A DNA stretch of 36,453 nucleotides from Nitrospinota bacterium (GTDB lineage: Bacteria > Nitrospinota_A > UBA7883). A program made the position numbers and the translations under genes. Location of the stretch: contig JAOUMU010000019.1 of assembly GCA_029881335.1 (NCBI GenBank), positions 1 through 36,453 of the forward strand, in the 5' to 3' direction. The notes under the pieces are model-generated. The model was not told the DNA's origin, ran no database searches, and worked only from the letters and a program-made list of their open reading frames with translations. Below are positions 8,394 through 15,978 of this stretch, in pieces (position 1 is the first letter of the stretch; each line of letters begins with the position of its first letter).

Positions 8394-9332
8394 ATGAAGC
8401 CAGCGGCTGTTTTCTACGATCCCGCCTTTCTTCTTCACGACACAGGAGCCCATCCGGAAAATCCGGCCCGGCTCACCTCCATAGTCGATACTCTGAAGCA
8501 CTCCTCCTTTGCGCAGAGGCTGGCCTGGCCCAAATTCGGCCCGGCCTCCCTGGAGGATCTGACGGCCGTCCATACGGAAAAACATGTGGCGTACATTCAG
8601 GCAAGTTGCCTGGGCGGAAGTGGAAACCTGGACCCGGACACTGTGGTGTGCCCCGCCTCCTGGGAGGCGGCGAAGCTTGCCGCCGGAGCGGCCTGCGCGG
8701 CGGTGAACATGGTGATGAAAGGTGAATACGGTTCCGCCTTTTGCGCGGTTCGGCCTCCTGGCCATCACGCGGAGCCTGCGCGGGCCATGGGATTTTGCCT
8801 ATTCAACAACATTGCGGTGGCCGCCAGGCGCGCAATAACCTCAGGCTTGGCGAAACGGGTCGCCATTATAGATTTCGATGTCCATCACGGCAACGGCACC
8901 CAGGCAGCTTTCTATGAAGACCCGAATGTGTTTTTCGTGTCGTTGCATCTGGCGGGCCACTATCCCGGAACCGGATGGACGGATGAGACAGGCGCCGAGG
9001 CCGGAATCGGAACCACCCTGAACATCCCCATGAGCGCGGGTAGCGGCGACCAGGAATATATGGATCATCTGGAGACCATCGCCTTGCCCGCGGTTAAAAA
9101 GTTTGGTCCGAACCTGATAATGGTTTCGGCGGGATTCGACGCCCACGCCGCCGACCCTTTAGGCGGCATGTCTCTTTCCACCCAGGGTTATTACAACATC
9201 ACTTCCACCATCAAATCGCTGGCCGACGAAGTATGCGATGGAAAAGTGGTATCCGTGTTGGAGGGGGGGTACAACATTAAGGCCCTCTGCGATTCGGCCG
9301 AGGCCCACGTAAAAGCTCTTCTGGGGCTGTAA
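8394..9332 (+). CDS. Histone-deacetylase-family protein (acetylpolyamine/acetoin-type amidohydrolase)
   Basis: A 312-residue zinc-dependent deacetylase of the arginase/HDAC fold. All catalytic elements are visible: RPPGHHAEPARAMGFCLFNN with the His pair H124/H125; IIDFDVHHGNGTQ with zinc ligands D162 and H164; SAGFDAHAADPLGG with the third ligand D249; and LEGGYN with the transition-state Tyr 293. Bacterial members act on small acetylated molecules such as polyamines, or on acetyl-lysine; the substrate here cannot be chosen from sequence. AGGAGGAG at 8378-8385 is a strong ribosome binding site for the ATG. It is cytoplasmic, with no signal peptide. The family call is very secure; the specific function is open. 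Confidence 0.93.
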   Translation: MKPAAVFYDPAFLLHDTGAHPENPARLTSIVDTLKHSSFAQRLAWPKFGPASLEDLTAVHTEKHVAYIQASCLGGSGNLDPDTVVCPASWEAAKLAAGAACAAVNMVMKGEYGSAFCAVRPPGHHAEPARAMGFCLFNNIAVAARRAITSGLAKRVAIIDFDVHHGNGTQAAFYEDPNVFFVSLHLAGHYPGTGWTDETGAEAGIGTTLNIPMSAGSGDQEYMDHLETIALPAVKKFGPNLIMVSAGFDAHAADPLGGMSLSTQGYYNITSTIKSLADEVCDGKVVSVLEGGYNIKALCDSAEAHVKALLGL

Positions 9333-9429
9333 AAATGGGCAGCAGGGCGCAATCCCACCGTTTGGCCGCTATTTAAGCCACAAGCCTGCGGTAACTCATT
9401 GCTGGAAAGATGCGTAATATTTTGATATC

Positions 9430-10029
9430 ATGCGTACTTTGGTCCATTGGGGTGCGTTGCAGGTGTCTTCTATATTTAAGGGAATGCTAGCCTTGGTGTT
9501 TGTCACCACCACAGCCACATCTTTCGATCCTGGGGGTCTCGAATACAGGTCCGAGAAATTCTCACTCACAATAAACAGCGATGGAAGCGGCGAACTTACC
9601 ATTTTGTACAAGGATTTCGGCTCAAAGGAGGAATCTCGCAGGCATAGAAAAAAAGATCTGGCAAATCTGAAAGATTCTGTCATGGCCAATGAATTGGTGG
9701 TTGAAGCCGGACGGGATGGGGTGGAAATCGCCGAAAGGCGGTTGGATTTCGATAATTTCGCCCTGGGCGCCTTCGTGAGGGCAAAAAGCCAGGCTTATGG
9801 TCGCTTTTTCGATGTGTTCACGCAATACCGGCTGGAAATTGAGGATATGATATACATCACTCCCATGAACGGGGTGGTGGGGCAGGCGACCCTGAGTGAG
9901 GGAGGGAAGGTGGTCATCCGCAATAACAGGTACGCGTTCGCATGGCCAACCCACACGACGAATATCCATTTCTCCGCCACATACAAGACCAAGGGAATAT
10001 CCTTTCGCAAAGAGCTGGAAAAGCGGTAA
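9430..10029 (+). CDS. Secreted protein of unknown function
   Basis: A 199-residue protein with a probable signal peptide. The N-terminus has basic and polar residues followed by IFKGMLALVFVTTTATSFD. The body begins YRSEKFSLTINSDGSGELTILYKDFG, a beta-rich stretch seen in periplasmic or lipid-anchored proteins of uncharacterised families. It also has mixed alpha/beta segments such as VIRNNRYAFAWPTHTTNI. There is no cysteine after the hydrophobic part, so it is not an obvious lipoprotein. An internal ATG (GMLALVF) could be the real start but would leave a very short signal. I do not recognise a function. It lies about 100 bp after the HDAC gene and well before coaD. Confidence 0.65.
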   Translation: MRTLVHWGALQVSSIFKGMLALVFVTTTATSFDPGGLEYRSEKFSLTINSDGSGELTILYKDFGSKEESRRHRKKDLANLKDSVMANELVVEAGRDGVEIAERRLDFDNFALGAFVRAKSQAYGRFFDVFTQYRLEIEDMIYITPMNGVVGQATLSEGGKVVIRNNRYAFAWPTHTTNIHFSATYKTKGISFRKELEKR

Positions 10030-10209
10030 CAGGGGCTTTATACCCATAGAAATGTCGCGTTCTCAACGTGATCCGGGACCTGAGGGCAATTTTTCCCGGT
10101 CGCCCGCCCGGCGGTTTCCCAGGTAAAATTAGACCTGGAGCGCCCCACCGGGACTCTGCAGGTGAAGCTGTCCAGAATCCTTCCCCATACTCTCTTGTCA
10201 AAAGCTGCC

Positions 10210-10237
10210 TTGTTGAAGTACTCTGTTCGTTTATTAT
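10210..10237 (+). promoter_or_regulatory. Possible coaD promoter
   Basis: TTGTTG (10210-10215), a 16-bp spacer and TATTAT (10232-10237) lie about 28 bp before the chosen coaD start. The -10 is good and the -35 is weak. The rest of the 235-bp gap from 10030 shows no other clear element. Confidence 0.3.
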
Positions 10238-10264
10238 CAATCCAGTTTTGTGGAGAAGCCTGCC

Positions 10265-10774
10265 GTGACGAAGATCAAGGCGGTGTATCCGGGGTCCTTC
10301 GATCCGGTGACCCTGGGGCATGTGGACCTTATTAAAAGAGGCTCCCGAATATTTGATGAGCTGGTAGTGGGCGTGGGGGACAACCTGCGAAAAGGAGCTC
10401 TCTTTTCTCCAGAGGAGAGAGTGGAGTTCATTAAGCATGCGGTGAAGGGAATAAAGAACGTGAAAGTGGTCCCCTTCTCCAATCTACTGGTGGAATTCGC
10501 GCGCAAGGAGGGCGCCCATGTGATCTTGAAAGGGCTGCGGGCCGTCTCCGATTTCGACTACGAACTGCAAATGTCGCTTATCAACCGCCGCATGGCCCCA
10601 AGGCTGGAGACGGTTTTCATGATGCCCAGCGAGGAGTTTTCTTTCGTCTCCTCCTCACTGATCAAGGAGATCGCCTCTCACCGGGGCGATGTCGGTTCCA
10701 TGGTTCCCGCCGAGGTGGCGAGGAGCCTGGTGGAGCGGCTCTCCCCCGATAAACCAATAAAATCCAGGATATAG
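10265..10774 (+). CDS. coaD: Phosphopantetheine adenylyltransferase
   Basis: CoaD transfers AMP from ATP to 4'-phosphopantetheine, the penultimate step of coenzyme A synthesis. The nucleotidyltransferase motif YPGSFDPVTLGHVDLI sits at the N-terminus with the conserved T/HxGH element. The C-terminal FVSSSLIKEIASHRGDV is the family's second ATP-binding signature, and ILKGLRAVSDFDYELQM is also typical. Two GTG starts are possible. The second, at 10265 (MTKIKAVYPGSFDP, 169 residues), has GGAGAAG 6 bp upstream and matches family length. The first, at 10250, adds five residues that overlap that ribosome binding site. The next gene begins only 5 bp after its stop, so the two are probably co-transcribed. 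Confidence 0.95.
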   Translation: MTKIKAVYPGSFDPVTLGHVDLIKRGSRIFDELVVGVGDNLRKGALFSPEERVEFIKHAVKGIKNVKVVPFSNLLVEFARKEGAHVILKGLRAVSDFDYELQMSLINRRMAPRLETVFMMPSEEFSFVSSSLIKEIASHRGDVGSMVPAEVARSLVERLSPDKPIKSRI

Positions 10775-10779
10775 CGGAA

Positions 10780-11985
10780 ATGAAGAATATAGCTCTCTCG
10801 GAGCGTGTGGGAAAAATCAAGCCTTCGGCCACCATGGCCATCACAGCAAAGGCAAAAGCCCTGAAGGCTGAAGGGGTGGACGTGGTAGGGTTTGGCGCAG
10901 GCGAGCCCGACTTCGATACTCCCGATTTCGTGAAGGAAGCGGCCATCGACGCCTTGCACGCCGGAAAGACCAAGTACACTCCCGGCGCAGGCATCCCGGA
11001 GCTGAGAGACGCCTTGTGCGAGAGTTTCAGACAGGGGGAGGGGCTTGATTATAAACGTGAGGAGACGATCATCTCCAGCGGTGGAAAGCACGCGCTGTAC
11101 AACATATTTCAGGCCATATTGAGCGATGGCGACGAGGTGATTATTCCCATCCCCTACTGGGTGTCGTTCCCCGACCAGGTGTTGCTCGCCGGAGGGACCC
11201 CTGTTTTTTTGAACACCAGAGAGACGGAAGGTTTCTCCTTCTCCGTGGAGGACCTGGAGAAAGTGATCACCCCCAGAACCAGGGCAGTGGTGATAAATTC
11301 CCCTTCCAATCCTTCCGGCGCGGTGTTGGGCGAGGATCTGCTGCAGGATATCCTGAAGCTGGCGGTGGAGAGAGACATATACGTCATATGGGATGAGATA
11401 TACAAGAAGATCTACTACGGCCAGGGGAAGCTTCGCTCCCTGCCGGCGCTCTACCCGGAGGGGAGGGACAACGTGCTGGTCTGCGGGGGACTCTCCAAGG
11501 CTTTTTCCATGACCGGCTGGCGCATAGGCTGGACCCTGGGCCATGCGCGAGTGATCAATGCGATGAGCATGATCCAGGATCAGTCCACTTCCAACCCCAC
11601 ATCTTTCGCCCAGTATGGCGCCCTGACCGCCGTGCGCCGGGGAACGGAGCATATTGCCCCATGGCTGGCCGCCTTCCGGGAGCGCCGGGACATCCTGCTG
11701 GAGGGCTTCGGAAAGATCGATGGTGTTTCATGCGCCACGCCTGAGGGGGCGTTTTATATATTCCCGAACATCTCCTGCTGGTTCGGCAAGCAGTGGGACA
11801 AAGGGGTGATCAAGGATAGCCACGATGCCGCCACATACCTTCTGGAGCATGCCAAAGTGGCGGTGGTGCCGGGGGAACCTTTCGGCAGTCCAGAGAACAT
11901 CCGCCTATCCTACGCTCTCTCCACGGATGAAATCCGCAAGGGAATGGAGAGAATAATAGAAGCGTCCGAAGCGCTGCGGCCATAA
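10780..11985 (+). CDS. Aspartate/aromatic aminotransferase, class I (PLP-dependent)
   Basis: A 401-residue fold-type I aminotransferase of the aspartate aminotransferase Ib-like subgroup, which typically moves the amino group of aspartate to 2-oxoglutarate. PLP contacts are visible: GEPDFDTPDF near 41, SGGKHALYN at 100, NSPSNPSG at 173, WDEIY with D205 and Y208, SKAFSMTGWRIGW with the Schiff-base lysine K240 and R248, and ENIRLSYALS with the carboxylate-binding Arg near 381. It lacks a signal peptide, so it is cytoplasmic. It sits 5 bp downstream of coaD. Aspartate is also used in pantothenate and pyrimidine synthesis, but the pairing may be incidental. Exact substrate preference cannot be read from sequence. 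Confidence 0.9.
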   Translation: MKNIALSERVGKIKPSATMAITAKAKALKAEGVDVVGFGAGEPDFDTPDFVKEAAIDALHAGKTKYTPGAGIPELRDALCESFRQGEGLDYKREETIISSGGKHALYNIFQAILSDGDEVIIPIPYWVSFPDQVLLAGGTPVFLNTRETEGFSFSVEDLEKVITPRTRAVVINSPSNPSGAVLGEDLLQDILKLAVERDIYVIWDEIYKKIYYGQGKLRSLPALYPEGRDNVLVCGGLSKAFSMTGWRIGWTLGHARVINAMSMIQDQSTSNPTSFAQYGALTAVRRGTEHIAPWLAAFRERRDILLEGFGKIDGVSCATPEGAFYIFPNISCWFGKQWDKGVIKDSHDAATYLLEHAKVAVVPGEPFGSPENIRLSYALSTDEIRKGMERIIEASEALRP

Positions 11986-12041
11986 CAGACTTCAGGTTGT
12001 AGCCGCATTACCTGCCTTCTCTTGCTGCTCACCCCGGCCTG

Positions 12042-13502
12042 TCAGGCGATAAAACGCCTGATCCGCGGTATCAGCTCCCGTTCGGTGAGAGGCTTTTGCA
12101 AAAGGTCGTTGGCGCCATTAAGGAACAGCTTTTCACGCAGCCGCGCTTCCTTGATCGAGGTGATGATGACCACCGGTGTCTGCATGGTGGAGGGATTGTC
12201 GCGCAAGGCGCATAAAAGCTCAAAACCATCCTTGAGAGGCATCATATAGTCGCTGATGACTATATCCGGTTGCCGGGTACGGGCCAGCTCCAGCGCCACC
12301 ATTCCGTTGGTCGCCTCCATGACATCCACTCCGATCAGGTCCATGTACGTTTTCATCAGGAATAGAAGGTTTTCGTCGTCATCGGCCAGCAGGGCCAATG
12401 GCCGTCGGAAGGGGAGGCGTACATAAAACACCCCCCATCCATCCTCGGCAAGGAAGGTTAATTTGCCCCCCAGGCGGGTGACCATTTCTTCTGCAGGGGC
12501 AAGCAGCTCTGCCAGTTCATACTCATTCCCGCTTTTCGGCAGGGGGCCCCGGATGGCGATGGCACCAGGTTGGCCGGTGGGGGCGAAAAATTCCACTTCC
12601 TCCTCGCCAGACAGCAAGTCGATATTGATGCTGGACAAGCTACATAAAATCTTTTGGATAATCAGCGGGTCGGCGTAGATCCTGGTTTGTGGGGCCACCA
12701 TGTTTTTCAGGGTCACACCCTTTTCTTTAGCTTCTCCTCCGATGGTTTTTATAACAACATCCACCAGGAAGTTGGCGTCCATAAAAACCGGTGCTGGCGG
12801 GGGGAGAGCCTCGTCACGGCCAGGGGAGCTTATAATCTCGCTTACCCTGGTCCCCAACATGGTTATTGCCTTGTGAGCGCGTTCCACGGCTCCGGCCGCC
12901 GATCTGTCCAGCATGGCGCCCTGGTTTTTAATAAAGTCCAGATTCGTCCTCACATCCTCATAAAAGGAGAGTATGTCTCTGGATATATCTCCCGAAATTT
13001 GTTCGACCCGGCGCCGGGCATTTTCGGCGGCGTCCATGGCCACTTTCAGGGTTTCATCCCGTTTTCTACTCTCGCTAATGTCGCGGGCCAGGCCCAGAAC
13101 ATATTTCAGGGCGCCATCCTCGCTTCGAATGGGAGTGGCCCTGGCGTTGATCCATTTATTTTCGTCGCCGGTGATTCTGCAATCTATCCCCAGATCGGAA
13201 GTGGCCCTGCCATCGATAATATCCTGGAAATGAGCCATTACAGCGGGCAGGTCGTCCGGATGGATCAGCCGGGAAATATGGCAGGAGGGGGGACTTGAGC
13301 GGCCATGACAGGGAAACTCTTTCGGAGGATCGGTGAAGCATTTGAGCTCCCCTTCTCCGGAAACAAAGAATACAGCGGCGGAGGCGTTCCGCGCCAGGCT
13401 GTCGAATTTGACCTGGCTTTCTCTTAGTTTTTCATCCCGCTGGCGCAAAAGCAAGAGAAGCTCTTCACGATCCAGGGACTCAATGTCTCCAATCTCTTCC
13501 AT
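12042..13502 (-). CDS. PAS domain - degenerate histidine kinase - receiver domain protein
   Basis: A 486-residue signalling protein. It opens with a short coiled coil (SLDREELLLLLRQRDEKLRE), followed by a PAS/PAC domain (about 32-145, ending YVLGLARDISESRKRDE). The middle region resembles a dimerisation/ATPase module, but where the H-box should be it reads EQISGDISRDILSFYEDVRT, with no phosphorylatable His. The ATPase part (YADPLIIQKILCSLSSINID) lacks clear N- and G-box residues. The C-terminal receiver is complete: acidic cluster ADDDE (374-376), phosphoacceptor D418 in VISDYMMPLKDG, a Thr/Ser in VVIITS and K470 in LLQKPL. It probably receives phosphate from another kinase. The ATG at 13502 is preferred over the GTG four codons upstream. 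It is transcribed towards the aminotransferase gene. Confidence 0.82.
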   Translation of the reverse strand: MEEIGDIESLDREELLLLLRQRDEKLRESQVKFDSLARNASAAVFFVSGEGELKCFTDPPKEFPCHGRSSPPSCHISRLIHPDDLPAVMAHFQDIIDGRATSDLGIDCRITGDENKWINARATPIRSEDGALKYVLGLARDISESRKRDETLKVAMDAAENARRRVEQISGDISRDILSFYEDVRTNLDFIKNQGAMLDRSAAGAVERAHKAITMLGTRVSEIISSPGRDEALPPPAPVFMDANFLVDVVIKTIGGEAKEKGVTLKNMVAPQTRIYADPLIIQKILCSLSSINIDLLSGEEEVEFFAPTGQPGAIAIRGPLPKSGNEYELAELLAPAEEMVTRLGGKLTFLAEDGWGVFYVRLPFRRPLALLADDDENLLFLMKTYMDLIGVDVMEATNGMVALELARTRQPDIVISDYMMPLKDGFELLCALRDNPSTMQTPVVIITSIKEARLREKLFLNGANDLLQKPLTERELIPRIRRFIA

Positions 13503-13514
13503 AAATGTCACCAC

Positions 13515-13953
13515 CAGAACAAAATTATTCTTCGGCTTTGAAAGAGATTATGTTCCCCAACGATAATCTACGCTGACATTCTCTTGCCAGCGCAATAACA
13601 ATATCACTACTCCCTGATTCTTGTCAACCATAAATAATCAGGTTGTTGCGAGCACATAAACTGTCCGGGTCTGTAGCACGTAATCCATCCTGTTTTAAGG
13701 TGTATCCCAGGAGGGATCGCCATGAAGAGGACACAGTTGCTCCAGGAGACTCGGAAGATGAGATTCTTAGATGTATTTCAGGGATGGAACGAAGGCAGGC
13801 CACGCTTTCCTTGATGATGTCTTATGTTATAGTGGTTCCAGGAAGCGCAAGGGTGGAGACATGCCCACCCGATGTGGCAAATGTGGCTTTTATACATAGT
13901 CTGTCGGCCAGATGTGGTTTATAACCGCAAGGATATTCTCAAAGGAGCGTGCC
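13515..13953. other. Gene-poor spacer with an IS remnant
   Basis: This 439-bp stretch between the signalling gene and the peroxiredoxin gene holds no convincing full gene. Its one recognisable content is the truncated transposase start described at 13722. A 93-codon open frame at 13643-13924 overlaps this in another frame and has no family resemblance. No tRNA or terminator is seen. Confidence 0.6.
13722..13814 (+). pseudogene. Truncated 5' end of an IS transposase gene (HTH N-terminus only)
   Basis: A 30-codon frame preceded by a strong ribosome binding site (AGGAGGG at 13709-13715, spacing 6) reads MKRTQLLQETRKMRF, then LDVFQGWNEGR and a stop. I recall this as the start of a group of insertion-sequence transposases whose full form continues into a helix-turn-helix (pattern RLTQEEAA and on). 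Here the similarity stops after EGR and the frame closes, so only a remnant is left. Which IS group it belongs to is from memory and not certain. A real 30-residue peptide cannot be excluded. Confidence 0.5.
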
Positions 13954-14418
13954 ATGATAAAAGAAGGTAAGCGGGCCCCGGATTTCACTCTGCCGGATCA
14001 GGACGCGAAGCCGGTTTCGCTGAAAGACTTCGCAGGGAAAAAAGTGATCCTATTCTTCTACCCAAAGGCAAACACCGGCGGGTGAACCACGGAGGCGACC
14101 GAGTTTCGGGACGCAATCGGGGATTTTAAAAAGCTAAACGCCGTAATAGTGGGGATCAGCCGCGACAAGCCGGAGGCGCAGAAAACGTGGGCCATGGCCC
14201 AAGGGCTGCCATACCGTCTGTTGTCCGATCCTGAAGCGCGGATACATACCAAATACGGCGCCTGGGGGGAAAAGGTCATGTACGGCAAGAAAACCGAAGG
14301 AGTGATCAGATCCACCTTCGTCATCGGGGAAGATGGCGCCGTGCAAAAGGCGTATACGAACGTGAAGGCCAAGGGTCATGCGGCTCGGGTGCTGGCGGAT
14401 CTGGCCGGGCAGGGATAG
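13954..14418 (+). CDS. Bcp/PrxQ-type peroxiredoxin, probable selenoprotein (in-frame TGA = Sec44)
   Basis: Thioredoxin-fold peroxidase of the Bcp/PrxQ group, which reduces hydroperoxides. The ATG at 13954 has AAAGGAG 6 bp upstream and reads MIKEGKRAPDFTLPDQDAKP, a standard Bcp start, then KKVILFFYPKANTGG. At codon 44 (14083-14085) comes TGA, exactly where the peroxidatic Cys of the TPGCT motif stands. The same frame continues TTEATEFRDAIGDFKK to a normal Bcp C-terminus at 14418, 154 residues in all, the usual length. No other cysteine exists in the protein, so the TGA position is its only possible redox residue. A hairpin suited to a bacterial SECIS follows. The most economical reading is selenocysteine at 44. 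A nonsense mutation would instead leave a dead gene, but the downstream frame shows no decay. A caller using TGA only as stop would report a fragment starting at 14149. Confidence 0.85.
14095..14114 (+). promoter_or_regulatory. Putative bacterial SECIS hairpin
   Basis: Downstream of the TGA at 14083-14085 the RNA can fold as GCG (14095-14097), 1-nt/2-nt internal loop, CCGA (14099-14102), triloop GUU (14103-14105), UCGG (14106-14109), CGC (14112-14114). The apical loop starts with G followed by U and lies 17 nt after the UGA. Bacterial SECIS elements place the loop about 16-37 nt downstream with a G at its start, so both the spacing and the loop fit. The stem is short, so this is a prediction by eye. 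Confidence 0.55.
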
Positions 14419-14429
14419 CGTCGACCGGG

Positions 14430-14729
14430 TTACTTATATCGATAGGTGATCCGCCCCCTGGTCAGGTCGTAAGGGCTCAGTTCCAGGCGGACTTTATCGC
14501 CGGGGAGTATCCTGATGAAGAACTTACGCATCCGGCCGGAGACATGGGCCAGCACTCCGAACCCGTTATCCAGCTCCACCTTGAACATGGCGTTGGGCAA
14601 TGATTCTTTCACCATGCCCTCCACCTCCACCGCTTTGTCGGTGTCGCTTTTAGGCGGCCCTTCCTCCCGCGCGTCGGTTACCGCCTTATTGGTTTTCTTC
14701 TTGGTAGTGAATCTTCTTTTTTTTTTCAT
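14430..14729 (-). CDS. infA: Translation initiation factor IF-1 with basic N-terminal extension
   Basis: The last ~65 residues are a clear IF-1 OB-fold: [20 protein letters not shown], then [20 protein letters not shown] and [19 protein letters not shown]-1 sits in the ribosomal A site during initiation. A normal IF-1 has ~72 residues; this one has 99. The extra N-terminal part begins [20 protein letters not shown] and is strongly basic before turning acidic. The only ATG in the right place is at 14729, and no good ribosome binding site precedes it. The start codon is followed by a run of ten adenines, a slippery stretch. There are no ribosomal protein genes nearby, so this may be a second, non-canonical IF-1. 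It is convergent with the peroxiredoxin gene, 11 bp apart. Confidence 0.85.
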   Translation of the reverse strand: MKKKRRFTTKKKTNKAVTDAREEGPPKSDTDKAVEVEGMVKESLPNAMFKVELDNGFGVLAHVSGRMRKFFIRILPGDKVRLELSPYDLTRGRITYRYK

Positions 14730-14852
14730 ATGCCATAAAATATACGGAGCCAGCGTGGCTCCTTGTTATCAAGATCAATAGCCTAATTCATTCCTGGGCA
14801 ATATTACAACGTTTAGTTGCGCCAATATGGAAGAGCCTGTAAATTGAATTTC

Positions 14853-14882
14853 TTGCAAAACATCTCCGGATGGCCTTAGAAT
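14853..14882 (+). promoter_or_regulatory. Possible promoter of the STAS-domain gene
   Basis: TTGCAA (14853-14858), an 18-bp spacer and TAGAAT (14877-14882) precede the ATG at 14934 by about 50 bp. The -10 matches five of six consensus positions. Pattern match only. Confidence 0.35.
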
Positions 14883-14933
14883 GGATTTCCTAATTCCTCT
14901 ATTTTCGCCTTATAGGCATTTTATGGTTTTGGC

Positions 14934-15299
14934 ATGAACATAAACAAGTACGTCAAGGGAGCAGGCATAAACGTTTTCCGAATCTCCGGCAAACTGATAT
15001 CCTCCAACATAGAAAGCCTCAAAAGCAGCCTGGACTCCGCAATTGAAGAGCCAAACCCCAAGATTATTCTCAACTGCCGCAACGTCAACATCATCGATTC
15101 GGCCGCAGTGGGCCTTTTGATAGGCCGGGCGCGGGCGGCCAAGAAAAACGGAGGGTACTTCTGCTTTTGCGAGCCCCAACCGGCTATCTACAGGCTATTC
15201 TCCATGGTGGACGTGGGCAAATGGATGGATATCTTCAACACAGAAGAAGAAGCCCTCAGGGCCATTGAAAGCCAGGTGAAACCCAACGCCGAAGCTTAA
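14934..15299 (+). CDS. STAS-domain protein (anti-sigma factor antagonist type)
   Basis: A 121-residue single STAS domain of the SpoIIAA/RsbV kind. The core reads NVFRISGKLISSNIESLKSS, then PKIILNCRNVNIIDSAAVGLL. This contains the conserved Asp-Ser pair (D55, S56), the serine normally phosphorylated by a partner anti-sigma kinase. AIYRLFSMVDVGKWMDIFNT is a typical C-terminal helix region. In well-studied systems the unphosphorylated form binds the kinase and frees a sigma factor; in others it controls signalling phosphatases. No partner kinase or phosphatase gene is in the window, so it is an orphan here. No strong ribosome binding site is seen. It is convergent with glnB. Confidence 0.85.
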   Translation: MNINKYVKGAGINVFRISGKLISSNIESLKSSLDSAIEEPNPKIILNCRNVNIIDSAAVGLLIGRARAAKKNGGYFCFCEPQPAIYRLFSMVDVGKWMDIFNTEEEALRAIESQVKPNAEA

Positions 15300-15327
15300 A
15301 CAATACTGTACAGGGCAATATCCCCCT

Positions 15328-15799
<472 letters not shown>

Positions 15800-15858
15800 T
15801 ATGTGGCGAGTTTACCACAAGCCGGGATTGTGCGCCATTTTTCAATGTCTCGCCGCGT

Positions 15859-15892
15859 CCGGCGCCCCTTGGCGCCCGGCCCAGGCGCCTGG
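15859..15892. repeat. GGCGCC-rich inverted repeats
   Basis: CCGGCGCC (15859-15866) pairs with GGCGCC-c-GG (15871-15879) across a four-base loop, and CCAGGCGCCTGG (15881-15892) is a perfect 12-bp palindrome immediately after. No U-run follows on either strand, so it is not a simple terminator. It sits between tRNA-Arg and the tetR promoter and may be a small dispersed palindrome or insulating structure. Confidence 0.5.
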
Positions 15893-15903
15893 ATCCGCCT
15901 ATG

Positions 15904-15932
15904 TTGACAACATAAGGAAATATGTGTAATAA
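15904..15932 (+). promoter_or_regulatory. Promoter of the tetR-RND efflux operon
   Basis: A perfect -35 hexamer TTGACA (15904-15909) is followed 17 bp later by TAATAA (15927-15932). The overlapping TGTAAT at 15925-15930 is a closer -10 match but with 15-bp spacing. The operator palindrome begins 2 bp downstream, covering the predicted transcription start. An upstream ATG at 15922 lies inside this promoter, which supports the downstream start for the regulator. Confidence 0.6.
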
Positions 15933-15933
15933 A

Positions 15934-15945
15934 GAACGATCGTTC
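15934..15945. promoter_or_regulatory. TetR-type operator palindrome
   Basis: GAACGATCGTTC is a perfect 12-bp inverted repeat just downstream of the -10 and about 34 bp before the regulator's ATG. AcrR/TetR-type regulators commonly bind AACG-n-CGTT palindromes like this one. Its position would block transcription initiation, so autorepression of the operon is the natural inference. Confidence 0.65.
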
Positions 15946-15978
15946 GCCTTAAGGGGTTGTATTGAGAATGAGGATGGC

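Noticed and set aside
10678-11652. Long minus-strand frame of 324 codons opposite the aminotransferase
   Set aside because: Shadow of a strongly coding, high-GC gene on the plus strand; composition is typical of antisense frames (His/Gly/Arg-rich) with no family match.
12041-12060. CAGGCG/CGCCTG hairpin as a terminator between the aminotransferase and the signalling gene
   Set aside because: No U-run on either strand, and it overlaps the stop and final codons of the signalling gene.
13643-13924. 93-codon frame in the spacer before the peroxiredoxin
   Set aside because: No ribosome binding site and no recognisable protein; it overlaps the transposase remnant in another frame.
14149-14418. 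A separate 89-codon gene starting at 14149
   Set aside because: It is the C-terminal part of the peroxiredoxin. The upstream half is in the same frame and is interrupted only by the TGA at the catalytic position.
15922-15978. Extended start for the TetR regulator at 15922
   Set aside because: The ATG lies within the promoter and the operator would become coding; the ATG at 15979 gives a normal TetR start.
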